Shown piece after piece: positions 41,986 to 53,442 of a DNA stretch of 64,000 nt (its first letter is position 1; each line of letters opens with the position of its first letter). Origin of the DNA: Mugil cephalus (Eukaryota > Chordata > Actinopteri > Mugiliformes > Mugilidae). The stretch spans positions 7,023,501 to 7,087,500 of the forward strand of contig NC_061778.1 of the NCBI RefSeq assembly GCF_022458985.1. Direction: 5' to 3'. A program made the translations under genes and the position numbers. A model generated the notes under the pieces. That model did not search any database. It worked only from the letters and a program-made list of their open reading frames with translations, and was not told the origin of the DNA.

Positions 41986-42400
41986 ATCATATCTTTAAAA
42001 ATGTATTTGAACAGAGCAATAATTGTGCTTTCTTTTATTTTGTCCAGCTTATTCCATAGTGTCACACCATAAAAGTTATGCATCTGCTCAGAAGATTGGT
42101 GCGTGCATTACCTTTATTGAAATAATATTTACATCTGAAATTATATACATTATCCCTTCCAATAAAAAGTTTTTAAATGTTTCCTGGAAGTACCTGTTTC
42201 TTTGCTTTAAACATTATTTGAGCAACTTTAAAGCTGTAAATGTCTGTTAGTTTCAAGGTTAGTTTCAACCTTAAAAACAATGCATTTGTATGTTCACTGT
42301 ATCCGCTGAACGCACCCACGTGTCGGCCGATACTGATACCAGTAAAAAATGGAAATATCAAACTGAGATATTGGCCTGATATATCAGCTGATCCCTACAA
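41986..42400 (-). mobile_element. Transposon-derived segment (G copy)
   Basis: It matches 24541-24965, ending in the same ATATCAGCTGATCCCTA terminus. Confidence 0.4.
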
Positions 42401-42403
42401 TAC

Positions 42404-42902
42404 AAATGCCCTGTACAAGGAGGGCCAATGTCGTCTTCACCTGCTGAGACAACTGAGTCCTCTGGAGGGGAGCTAATCAGCTCCTTCAGCAGCAGACTGC
42501 TGCATTCACACTGCAAGAAGGCACACTACCACAGGTCCTTCATCCCAACAACACCAGCCTGAGTTAACAATAACTCACACCTTAGACTTGGCTTTGTTTT
42601 TGTTTTATTACAGAAATTTCTTGGAACAGATAATCTGCTTTTTTTGCACTACTACCTCACTGTCTACATTTTATAATCATAGCAGTTATTTTTATATTTT
42701 TGCAATTCTTAGCTATTTTAATTCCCATTCCACAGTGTACAGAATGTCTTGACATTTCTTATTTCCTCTATATATTTTCCAGAGTGTTTTCATTTCTTGT
42801 ATAATTTGTATTGTTTTCTTGTATATATTCTTGTCTAATTCCATGATGCTGTGACAAAGAAATTTCCCATATGTGGGATAAATAAACAGTGTCTTATATC
42901 TT
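42404..42902 (+). mobile_element. LINE 3' end, copy 3 (shortened)
   Basis: It corresponds to 24974-25680 with an internal deletion between GACTGAGTCCTCTGG-like sequence and GAGCTAATCAGCTCC. The tail is shared. Confidence 0.7.
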
Positions 42903-43138
42903 GTGTCTCATGTTAAAATGCTTAATATTTTAAACAGTCTTCCTCTGTAGCCTACAACAAAAATCCATTGTTTTAATAACCACGTACATTTTACATAAAA
43001 ACAAAACATCGGACATTCTCATTCTGTTCATTAATATATATTGAATGGAAGAATAGTTTTGCTTTTCTATTAGGATGTTTGAAATTCAGACATATTTTAA
43101 GAGAACTTAAAAAGAAGTACATTGAATATTAAACTCAT

Positions 43139-44116
43139 TTAACTCTTCTTAAGAGCTGAAACCTGTCCTTTCTTTGGGATGATTCTTCTGCGAAACTGCT
43201 TCAGAAAGCTTTCTCTCATGTCTTTAGCTCTTAGACAGTAAATAAGTGGATTGATCATGGGAGGCCCAAGGCTATACAGCATGATGATTACAATTCTCAC
43301 ATCAGCATTAAATGTAATACCGACATTGCTGGCTAAATAAACAAAACACCTCGGCAGATAATAGAGGGAGATTATTATCAGCTGGGTGCTGCAAGTGGAC
43401 AGAGATTTTAGGCAACCTTGTGAATTTGCTGTCTTACTTACTGCAATAATTATAGAAATATATGAGAATATTATAAACGCAAGAGGTCCAAGTAGCGTAA
43501 CCATTGCAATTACAAAAGCAGGGAAGCCATAAGGGGCCCTGTCAGTGCATGCCAGCATTGTTATACCAATATGATCACAGTAACAGTGATTGATTATGTT
43601 GGAGGCACAGTAAGGAAGTGGATACGCCCTAATTACTAACATTAAAGGGCCTATCTTAGCAATAGTCCATGCACTAATACTAAGAATGAGGATAGTGGAG
43701 TTTGTAAAAACATTTGGATATCTGAGAGGATGGCAGATAGCCATATACCTGTCTAAAGCCATGAGGAACAGAATATAAGAGTTCACTGTGCCAAGATAGT
43801 GAACAAAATACATTTGGGTGAAGCAAGCAGTGAATGAAATGGCCCCTGAGTGAAACCAGTACTTACTGATGATCTTCGGTAAAGTGGTCGTGCTAAAGAG
43901 AATGTCACATACACTCAGATTTAGAATGATATAATACATCGGCTTATGAAGGCTACGGTTGGTTGCAAATAAATAAAGAACAGTGGCATTTCCTACAACA
44001 GTCAAGAAATACACAAAGAACAATACAACTGAGGCAAGGCCGTGGTACTCTGGATGAAGTCCAGGGAATCCAGTCAGGATGAATTCAGTCACACTGCTGT
44101 GATTTCCCTCTGACAT
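43139..44116 (-). CDS. Olfactory receptor G (array member)
   Basis: An intact OR of 325 residues; the frame begins at the ATG at 44116 (MSEGNHSSVTEF), which fixes the start for D, E and F as well. All OR motifs match D. Helix 4/loop 2 reads TIAKIGPLMLVIRAYP, the most divergent of the four, and helix 2-3 has YLF and SYILFLMALDRY variants. Helix 5 combines the F-type VI with the D-type T. Its 3' side (41986-43138) belongs to the array, but its 5' side diverges at once, so its promoter context differs from D-F. It marks the right edge of the array. Confidence 0.94.
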   Translation of the reverse strand: MSEGNHSSVTEFILTGFPGLHPEYHGLASVVLFFVYFLTVVGNATVLYLFATNRSLHKPMYYIILNLSVCDILFSTTTLPKIISKYWFHSGAISFTACFTQMYFVHYLGTVNSYILFLMALDRYMAICHPLRYPNVFTNSTILILSISAWTIAKIGPLMLVIRAYPLPYCASNIINHCYCDHIGITMLACTDRAPYGFPAFVIAMVTLLGPLAFIIFSYISIIIAVSKTANSQGCLKSLSTCSTQLIIISLYYLPRCFVYLASNVGITFNADVRIVIIMLYSLGPPMINPLIYCLRAKDMRESFLKQFRRRIIPKKGQVSALKKS

Positions 44117-44454
44117 GATGGAGCAGTAATTTCCTTAAAATTATGTCAAGCATTAGACAAAACAAATATTCACACACCGTAAACCGTTTTATAGCAGTTT
44201 AACACAACCTTTTGGATCTGTACACGGTATGACTTGCATGAAAACAAAGTGTAAAAGGCTTTTAGTTTACAGGTACCTTTCTCGTCAGTGTGGCAACATG
44301 CTCTGCTGAGTAACCTGTCGCTTCACCACCTTAAAAGAGTTCTTGTAGCCTTGTGAAAAAGGTGTGATTGTCATCTTTTTCTATTCTCTGTGTTGGCCCA
44401 TCCCATTCTGTAATTTCTCAGTTCTCTAGGGAATTTAACATTCATTTAACAATG

Positions 44455-44992
44455 TGTCACACTGCGGTGAGATCAGGTCTTGTTTTGTGTTTTTTTCTCG
44501 TCATTTCTGGTTTTATTTTGAACAGTAACTCTCCTCTCGTTTCAGGTCACTTGCCCTTCCTCATGTGTCACCGGTCATTGTCTTCCCTGATTCCTGATTG
44601 TGTCCACCTGTTCCCACCTCCCCATGTGTTCATATAGTCTGCGTCTCGCTTTGTCTTGTGCCAGTGTGTCGTCCTTGTCGCCATACCAGCCTGTGTCTAC
44701 GATTCCTCCATAGTCAAAGTTTTACCTTGCTTCATGCCTCAAGTTTTTTCCTCATTTTGCGTGAATTTTCTTTGCAACTTTTTAGTCTTACTTTTAGATC
44801 TCAGTTAGGTTTTCTTTTGCTCCCTTTGGAGCGCCTTTTGTTCATTTATGTTATTCTGTGGTATTGTAATATTAAGACAGCGTTTCCCTCCCATTGGAGC
44901 GACTTTTATTTTGTTACTTTTAGTTTACTCTGGAAGAGGTTTGAATAAAGACTCATCTTGCGTCTGAATCCTGCCTCAAGCCCGGCCTAACA
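44455..44992 (+). mobile_element. Solo LTR-like sequence (probably Ty3/Gypsy type), fossil
   Basis: The 538-bp segment begins TGTCAC and ends CTAACA, flanked by CAATG and AAATG (5-bp target duplication with one mismatch). A CATATAG box near 44630 and AATAAAG near 44944 are in LTR order. No internal region is attached. It looks moderately old and resembles the copy at 14666-15180 in layout. Confidence 0.5.
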
Positions 44993-46595
44993 AAATGAGG
45001 CTGTGTTAACATTGCATGCAAAAGTCGTCAAGATCTTATTGTGTAGTTTTTGTGTTTTGTGAAACACACGAATGACATGCAATTAGGTCATTTCCATATA
45101 CATCTCTAAATTAGATATGGGTCATAATCCCACTTCCTGCCCCTAAATCCACATCAACACATCTATTCGCAGAAGTAGAAGCCATTACTACACAAAAAGC
45201 CACAAATCCTCATCCTCGTATTTTGGTCACAGATTTGCTGTTCATGACTGTACATCAAGTTATGAATGTTAATTTAAATGCTGACTTTCATGGTAACTTC
45301 CATACGGCAGGAGGCTGAGTGTGACTTGTTGTTTTGTTTGTGCAGGTCAAATTAGGACCAGTGACCAGTTTTCTTTGTTTTAAATAATGTAAAGGGCCAA
45401 ACAAAAACATTAGATCTTGGCAATGAATCCAGATTTAGAACTAAGGTTTGCTGTGTGAAATAGCTTTAATCTCATTTGTTGCCAAGCACACTGTAGCTGA
45501 CTGTTGATTGTTAATGGACGTTCCAGGTTCTGGATGTTAAATAATCCTCTTGTGTATTTGACACCCTAGTGACAAAAACTTCTTGCTGTCATCGCTGTCT
45601 ACTAGATTCCATTTACAACGGCACCACTTAATGGCGTAAATGTTCGAATAACTGCATGTTTCTATCATTTGTATTCAACCACAAATTTGGTTGAGCAAAA
45701 ACACAGTCTTAACTACTCTGTATTGTATTAGTCTGGACAGGCGTGGGTGTAAACTTAATAGGTCCAAACCATAGACTACAAATAAAGATGGAAAAGTGAA
45801 GCTAAAGCTGGTAAAAAACAGTAAAGTACACGTCAAATATTTTGTGTGTGTGCAACATTCAATTAGTCATTTGGGACATACAATGCAGTCCATGCTTTGC
45901 ATAGCAAGGGACACTCATCTCTTGACAGATTATTAAAAAGACAACTGATTTAACTAACTGATTGTAAATCCCACAAGAGTAAACACTGCATTGAAACAAA
46001 GCCCTTATGTGTTTTTAAATAGATACCGAGGACTGAGTGTCAGCGTCCCCAGTGCTTAATGATGGTCTCTCATCACACAGCAGGTTGGCCACTAATTGTC
46101 ATACAAGATTAAGGATGGTGGTCTTTCTACAAATACTGAAAGTAAAAGGTGCATTAGAGGGTCACTTTAAACTTTTTCAAGAAACTAAAGGAGAAAAGTG
46201 TTGGATAGTGGACCGCAATTAGATAATAAAAAGAGTTATCGATCAAAATAGAAAAAAGAGTATTCCTTTAACACGTTTCCATAATAAATAAATAAATTCC
46301 CCAAAAAGTTTGATGTTTTGTGAGACAAAAATGGCAAATTTGGACAGAAACAGGACAGCAAACACTCAAAACAGGAAATAATAAAATAAGGGAAACAAAT
46401 AAAAAACAAACACTTTATCCAGACAAAAACATAGCTACATTCCCACAAAGCACAACGACAAAGAGAAATAAAACCAAAAAGTCCACCGTGGTTATCCAAA
46501 AAACACCAAAACATCTCATTCAGAGTCAAATTGCATAGTTAATCGTTCTACATGGGAAATAAATGGGCGCCATGTCAAATCAAACTTGGTCACTT
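44993..46595. other. Gene desert
   Basis: AT-rich, with no gene, no RNA and no repeat I can name. An A-rich patch lies at about 46225-46520. Confidence 0.4.
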
Positions 46596-46599
46596 TTTT

Positions 46600-46860
46600 A
46601 AAAAAAAAAACATAACATCACAGATCCATCTGCCAAACGAAGGGGAGCGGTCATTCTTCCAATGTAAAAGAATAAGCCGACGTGCCAGAAGAGAGGAGTA
46701 GGCCATATACAGTAGTTCAATTGTGGCTTTCTGGGGGAAGTATTGTTTATTGCGAATCCAATGAAAGGGCATGAAGACCAGAATGGCCAAAGACATGACC
46801 AAAACGTGTGGTAGAGAGTGGCAGGTGCTTGTTTACACCTAAACATCAGGCCTTTATGTA
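46600..46860 (-). mobile_element. L1-type LINE fragment (C-terminal)
   Basis: The minus strand reads CKQAPATLYHTFWSCLWPFWSS, which fits the CxxC...H...FWxCP motif near the C-terminus of fish L1-type reverse transcriptases. The fragment is short and frame-broken. Confidence 0.5.
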
Positions 46861-47439
46861 CTTTATGTACTTCCTGTCATCACATAGTTCATTTTTCTGC
46901 TTGGCATTACACAGCGCTCATATTGTTTCTTTCCCACGTCCATGGAACTTAACTAAGATGTCAGCTGATGTGCAGGTAAACAGAACCAACACTGCGTTAG
47001 ATTGTTTGGAAATGAGAATTCACAAAGGTACAAAGACCAAGTCAAAGAGGCCTACACATGCACACTAATTACACACCTGAGACCAGTGTTGACTTGAGAC
47101 TCTAATTAGCTTCCTCATGGACCTCCCTTTGTGTTGCTGCTTTTTGGTCTGAAACAAACATGTTACTCTGTCTAACTGACAATACTTTTGGTACCAAGTT
47201 TTTGCTCTGAATACATTACTAGTGTATGTTGTATAGCTTTTATGTTTTCAAGGCCTCCACGATTTCACCAAACAATGAACTACAATATGTTATCACTGAA
47301 CTCCTTTGTCTTTATTGTGTCCTAGGCTTCTAGTTTAAGTCATCTGCAATAGTTATTCATGAATGTGGATACACAGTATTTGGCAATATTAAATAACCAC
47401 TATGCACAGCTAATCAAGATCAGGAGTTTTATCAACATT

Positions 47440-47990
47440 TAACACAGCTCACGTAGCACTACAACACTCTTTGATTTCTCCAGCGCTTTTAACATCATCC
47501 AGTTGATCATACTGAGAGACAAGCTGGTGTACACAGGGATGGGCCACCACCTCACGTCCAGGATATTGGATTAGCTGATCAAAAGAACACAGTATGTGAG
47601 GAAATGGGACTGTGTGTGTGATGTGGTCATCTGCAGCACAGAAATACCTCAGGGAACTGTCCTGGCTCCCTTCCTCTTTTCCCTCTACACTCCAGACTTC
47701 AGACAAACTCTCAACCAGCTGTCTTCTGCAGAAAATCTCTGATGACTCTGCAGAATGGGGAAGACACAGAATACTGATAACTCATCCGAGACTTTGTAGT
47801 CTGGTGCCAGGAAAACTGCCTCCAGCTGAATGTGGGTAAAACCAAGAAGCAGGTGGTGGATTTCCACAGGCACTACTGCACACCACACACACCAGTGAAC
47901 ATCTCTTACTAATACACTCCAAATTACCACTACGTACAAAGAACAGCTCAGTCTGTTTATCAAGCACAGCAAAAAGTCTGGTGGACATAA
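47440..47990 (+). mobile_element. LINE reverse transcriptase fragment
   Basis: The plus strand encodes, across several frames, TLFDFSSAFNIIQ, STEIPQGTVLAPFLFSLYT and IRDFVVWCQENCLQLNVGKT. These are the finger/palm motifs of the same non-LTR family whose 3' end is seen at 24974 (FYDPVVSPAILYAVV). It is a decayed copy. Confidence 0.7.
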
Positions 47991-49480
47991 ATGTGTGGAA
48001 TAAAATCACTCACTGCGTAGTCAAAATTAGTCAAGACCACAAATAGCAGCCCTAAAGTGGTGAAAGTCTGGAGGTTGTCGACTTCTCAGGAAACTGTAGA
48101 CCACTCGATCAACAGAAAATGTTTCCCTCTTGGAGCCCAGTGTGAATTTTATGGATGTTGGAAAGAGTTCAAGACAAGACTTTCAGTCTGGGTTTACATG
48201 CTGTGTAGTTACGATATGATGAGCAGTGACACAATAGCGCACTAAGTGAGCAGTGATCCAGGTCAATAGTTCCACATTTTTTTGAGATAAAGTATATGTG
48301 GGTTTGAGACCATCTGTATCATCCTCTTGCCTGTGTGATATGCATATTTCATATTACCAACTATTGTTCCGTTTCATTTGCTATTTTTGTATTTATTAAA
48401 TGTTTGCTTTACCTTCTCTTGCGTGCACTGTTTAATTAATCAAATTAAATTATATGCTGCTGCCGCACTGCAATTATCTCCACTGTGAGATAAGGTATCT
48501 TAAAGGATTATTTTATTTTATCAGAAACCTTAAGATTGGCTGAATAGTTTTTGTCTTGTAATTCATAATAAAAAGATAACATAAAATTGGACTTTACTGA
48601 TCCACTTTACATGTTACAGTGGCGGAGTAAGCAATGCAAAATACAGATTAAAAATAGAAATAAGATAAGAGTAAAATAAAATAAACAATATATTAAAGTT
48701 ACAATATATATTTATATGGCTCTCCTTCTGGGTGCAGCAGTGCGACTGCATGTAATCGGACAGAGGAAATGGAAGAAATTTTTGCTTTTCCTTTACAAAA
48801 CAAATGCTGCCCATAATAAACACAAATTAAACTCTAATTCGCTGATTGGTGAGACCTTGTGGTTTTATTATTATTAATATTATTAAATTCAGCCAATTAT
48901 GCAAGATGTATATTTCTATAATCTGTCAGATGACTCTCATAGTCAGTGGACAAAATGCTGAAAGCTACATATATCTTGCATGAACATTTAAAATCTTTTC
49001 TTACTGAAACATAATTATAATCAAACTGGAAAATCTAACAACACATAATACAAGTTAGTTTCTAAGTTTGTTCCACAGTGGAAACATCTATATTGTATAT
49101 ATGTGTGTGATTCTGAAAGGAAATGTAAACTAAAATAATAAAATAACAGAGGTAGATATCTGCTCAATTACAAGACAGCTCTGATTAGCATCAACATGAG
49201 CAATGCCATATGTAATTTAATATTCTAATAGGTTCATTTAATGTTGGCATTAAACACGTGGTTAATGATAGCTGAGGAGATATCTGCTCATCAATGTCAG
49301 TGCTGCCATCTGTTGGTGGAAGCAACACAGCTCACCCTTTCTGTCACATTTAAGGATATACCTTATTCAGATTATTCATCCCACAGTGGGACTGTTAAAT
49401 TCTCGTTAACAGCAGACATTCAACATCACGAACAGTGCACATATGGGTGGACTAAAAAATAAAATATAAAAATAAAAAAA
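47991..49480. other. AT-rich spacer
   Basis: No gene. At about 48575-48700 the words TGGACTTTACTGATCC and a following A/T-rich run resemble a reversed LINE tail. Confidence 0.35.
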
Positions 49481-49890
49481 AATTATATTAAGAAGCTATA
49501 TTACAACAAAGAAGGCAGTGTTCAAGTAAAGAAGTGGGTAAGCTTATAAATATAAATGTACATAAATGTTCACACATCTCCTGTTGGCAGGGAGATGCAG
49601 ACAGTGCAAAAAACGGCAGGTATATAAACGAAATATATGTATATGTACGTGTACTTAAGATTGAGAGGAGTATTGCACAAGTATATGTAAGAGATATTGC
49701 ACTAAGTGGGATATTGCACATATGTAGTTGTGGGTCTAATGGGAGCAGACCTGGTTGTAGAGTCTGACAGCAGAGGGGACAAGGGACCTGCGGTACAGCT
49801 CCTTTTTGGGTGAAGAAGCCTGGTGCTGATGGAGCTTTCCAGGGCTCTGACAGTCTCATGCAGGGGGTGGGAGGTGTTGTCCATGATAAA
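49481..49890 (-). mobile_element. LINE 3' end, minus strand
   Basis: The minus strand reads MDNTSHPLHETVRALESSISTRLLHPK, the equivalent of IMDSSSLSSRLLHP in the copies beside E and F. The AT-rich tail follows toward 49481. Confidence 0.65.
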
Positions 49891-50234
49891 CTGTTATTGT
49901 ACTACATATAATTATGCAGGAAATACGAGTAAGTACAGGTACACTGTTACACACTTCACTGGGTTTTTACAGTAAGTTAGATTTACAGTACTATTACTGT
50001 ATTTCACTTTTACTTCACCACTGCTCCTCACTCCAGTTTTTTTTGCATTTTGTTCCTTCTTCTGGATTGATCCTCACAAAGAATCTTCAAACAAGAGAAG
50101 ATTGATAGGAAAAAAAACAAAAACATGTAAGGTACACATTAATATACATCTACATGGCTCGTTACAGCTCAGAGAATGTGAAAGAAATTAACTTTTAATT
50201 AATAGCAACATGGCAAAGAAGAGTAAAAGCACCG

Positions 50235-50530
50235 TTATATGAGTTCTAATAATGCACAAGCAGGCTCCCTGTATTTTATGTTCTGTATGTGCAATCTTAA
50301 ACGAACACACAACAATGAAAAATTATCAAACACATAATCACATCTTTTAACATTGCATTTGAGGTCACCACTATGCTGACACCTGTTTTGTTTCTGTGAC
50401 ACAGCAGGTATGTGATTTCTATGCATGTGAGACTTTAAGGCAGAAAATGTCCTGAAATTGCCAGGACACACATCGATGCCACATGAAAACCTGTAGTTAG
50501 CATGGGTGCAAGAAGTTTTAAAATTGGCGG
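50235..50530 (-). pseudogene. C2H2-finger remnant of a transposon-associated protein
   Basis: The minus strand reads YRFSCGIDVCPGNFRTFSALKSHMHRNH, a C2H2 finger, then CNVKRCDYVFDNFSLLCVRLRLHI, a second decayed finger. CGIDxCP fingers of this kind head the same multicopy fish protein type whose later part is seen at 28695-29256. The copy is broken. Confidence 0.45.
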
Positions 50531-50782
50531 TGACAACTATACATGTTGTCAACACATTGAAAGAGTGTAATGTCACTATGAAGGGCAAAGAAATGCACCA
50601 TTGAACCGTAAGTGAATTTAAAGTCACTAAAACATCAGTTCTCAGTTTTTGGTAACAACTTTTACTCCCCTATTCGTTTATCCATCCAATTTCTCTTTTT
50701 ATTTTTGACTATTTTTATGTGATACGGTTGCATGCACCCCAGGAAAAATAGCTGAGCAAAAACACAGTGAAATGTGCAGTGA

Positions 50783-51406
50783 GACTGGAAAAAATGTGGA
50801 TTATCAGATCAAATAAAAGGACAATCGGACTCGACAATGAGCCATATGAACTAGTGTGGACTTGGAAAAGGGGACTAGCCTCTGTTTCATTTAGTTTAAG
50901 TTAGTTTTAGGTCATTTCAGTTATGGTGAATGTAGCTAAATAAAAGATGCTAACGCTAAGAGCTGTACTGAAAAGTAACATTAGCCATACAATACTGGAT
51001 GACGAGGAGTGATCGCAAAAAATCAGTTTCATTTATTGTTGGAAAATTCTGCATTACTTTATTGTCACTTATTGCTGGAACTGAAATAGTTACTGTCGAC
51101 CTTACCAAAACAACAGCATAGACAGCCCTCCAGAACGTAACTTAAAACATAAGGTATGACTTCATCAAAAAAAAAAAAAAAAAAAAAAAATACAGCATAA
51201 ATTATCGTTAACGTAACGTGGCATAAAACCACAACACCAGGTTTTGGTGCCACTTTTTTTTTAAAGTAAATTTTACAATTTAGACGCTGATAAAGCCTAT
51301 GATTCAAACTAATCTCCATGTTCAACTGTCACTTTTTGCCACTCGGTAGCCGTAACCATGGAGACTATGCTAGCCGTGACGTCACATACATGTATGCAGA
51401 CCCTCT
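50783..51406. mobile_element. Copy of the AGAGGGTATGCA element, left end lost
   Basis: It follows 2263-2976 closely (GTAGCTAAATAAAAGATGCTAACGC-like start, TTGCCACTCGGTAGCCGTAACC near the end). It keeps the right terminus, GACGTCACATACATGTATGC with CAGACCCTCT. A poly-A run lies at about 51169-51190. Confidence 0.65.
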
Positions 51407-52160
51407 ATTATTGTGAACTGACTTATCACGGGCAATAATAACGTTACCGCCGACAGTGTTTCATTTAAATTCATAATTGAAGAGAGCTAATGCTTGCCGA
51501 TATTAACAATAACAGTATTAATCCGCAGTAGTAACGTTAAGTTTCTGCAACAGTTTAAGTTAGCTAACATTGAAGCTAACGCTAACAACGTTACGTAACA
51601 ACGTTAGCTAACGTAAACGGGTTTCTTGGTGGTCGCCATCACTGAAATCCCCCTTTTTGTAAAACCTGTTGGTTCCAAAAGCCCAAATAGTTTCTTATCC
51701 CAAATGTCTGAGTGGGTCTGGTAAAAGGTGCCAAAAGCAGCCCTTAAAAATAAATACATTATCATACATATATATATATTTTTTTAAATATAGTTCACTA
51801 CTATTATTGTGAATGTTATAACTAAAACTTCCCATGATGCAGTGGAAATAACTGTTTATATTACAGATCAGAACAGTGTGTTACGGTATGTAGGAACATG
51901 GTAACCTGTGTGTTTACTTGTTTTTTATTTCAAATTTCTAACAACAGCCATTTCTAAGAATGAGTGTTATGCCCTCTGGGTCTTGGGTATGTGTTTCTGT
52001 TTCCTCTCTGTCTCCAGGCTACAGCCTTCCCATGTTAACCACTGACTGAACCATCAACCAACCAAGAGAGCTGTGCATTGTGTGACCAGCATTAGCTTTT
52101 TGTGAAACCACCGTAGTGTGTGATATAGTGTTATCAGCTCCAGTTTTGTGTGAGAATATC
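51407..52160. other. Spacer rich in GCTAACGTTAGC words
   Basis: Between 51440 and 51620 the palindromic word (A)ACGTTAGCTAACG and variants recur many times. This is a motif common in fish repeat DNA. No gene is seen. Confidence 0.4.
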
Positions 52161-52164
52161 TTAG

Positions 52165-52320
52165 TTTCAGAATCAAAATCAGCTTTATTGGATCAAGTGT
52201 GAGTGCACATACAAGGAATTTGACTTTGGGCACTTTGCTCAATGTTACAAAACAAAGCACTTAAATAAGCATAAAAATAAAAGTGTAAAAAATAGAAAAA
52301 CTGTACAAAATAAATTAGAC
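52165..52320 (+). repeat. LINE-tail-like repeat
   Basis: The sequence AGAATCAAAATCAGCTTTATTGG with ACATACAAGGAATTTGACTT is a teleost repeat, probably a reversed LINE 3' end. Confidence 0.55.
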
Positions 52321-52762
52321 AATCAGAAAAGAGAGAAGTCAATATATACAGTGGACTTGAACAGTAACTATATTTGCTCCAGTTTTTGGTGAGACTATTT
52401 TTTAGTTTGACTATTTTGTGATCAGCCCATTGTGAATTGGCTTTAATTTGCTGGCTCAGATGACATGCGACTGAAGCGTATATTATTAATAGCTTTCAAT
52501 TATCAAAGTCCTATAAATCCCACAAGCTTTAACTTTTCATTTGCGGATGTATTAGTTCAGCACTTGAAGCTGTATGCTGTGAAATAAACCAGTCCTCAAA
52601 GAGAGTGGAGCAGGTGGATTTATATGTCAGTTTTAAGTGTGTTTATCGAACAGATGATAAAATCCCAGGAAAGTGCCTTTTGGCATTAACCAGACTGAAG
52701 ACAGAGAGTTTCCGTTTTAGCTGCTGTTGTCCATCATATATATCAGGTATCCGAGAGATCAG

Positions 52763-52830
52763 CATACACTGATCAGACATAACATTATGACCACCTTCCT
52801 AATATTGTTTGGATCTCCCTTGTCTCCTTG
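52763..52830 (+). mobile_element. Tc1/mariner-like terminus fragment
   Basis: CATACACTGATCAGACATAA followed by TATGACCACCTTCCTAATAT matches the ends at 52992 and 9256. Confidence 0.65.
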
Positions 52831-52991
52831 GATGTGAAGTGTTTTTCTCAATAGCAAAAGGTACATCCAGGATTCACATGAAACACCTACATGGAAATGC
52901 AATGAAATATAAAACAAACACATACTAAACAGCAACCCAAAAGCTGCTCTAATGCAGTAGTCAGCAGATTGCTATTGTGTAAGATAGTGAA

Positions 52992-53442
52992 GATACACGG
53001 TCAGGCATAACATAATGACCACCTTCTTAATATTGTGTAGGCCTCCTTTGAGCCTTCAAAACAGTTGTGACTCATCACAAAACGGACACGGACTTTTTGA
53101 GGGTCCTGTGGTGTTAACAGGATGTTGTTAGTGGGGGCCTTTGGGTCCTGTGGGTTGAGGGGAGGGGCCTCTGTGGACCATCCCACAGATACTTGATCAG
53201 TTTAGTAGTGGATTTGGAGGCCAGATCAACAACTTGTGCTGATTTTATGTTATTTCTTTCTTTCTTTAGTGGTCTATGTGTGCGGGCCTGTGTTAGGCTG
53301 CATCCTGCTGGGGATGGCTGCTGCCATCAAGAAGTGTCATTGCTATGAGGTGGGGGTGTCCGATCTTGTCTAGGTGGGTGGTATGGGATGCAAGATCCAA
53401 AAGTTTCCCAGCTGGTTTAAATGTTGTGGGTGATCAGTGTAT
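52992..53442 (+). mobile_element. Non-autonomous Tc1/mariner-like element
   Basis: It starts ATACACGGTCAGGCATAACA and ends GGTGATCAGTGTAT, so both termini are present. The 451-bp interior is the same deletion derivative seen at 1-294 (GGGGAGGGGCCTCTGTGGA, ATCCCACAGATACTTGATCA). No transposase remains. Confidence 0.7.

Noticed and set aside
46236-46538. 97-residue minus-strand frame rich in F and C
   Set aside because: It lies in A-rich DNA with no family signal.
51169-51190. Poly-A run as evidence of a processed gene copy
   Set aside because: It lies inside a MITE copy, and the sequence before it matches that MITE, not an mRNA.
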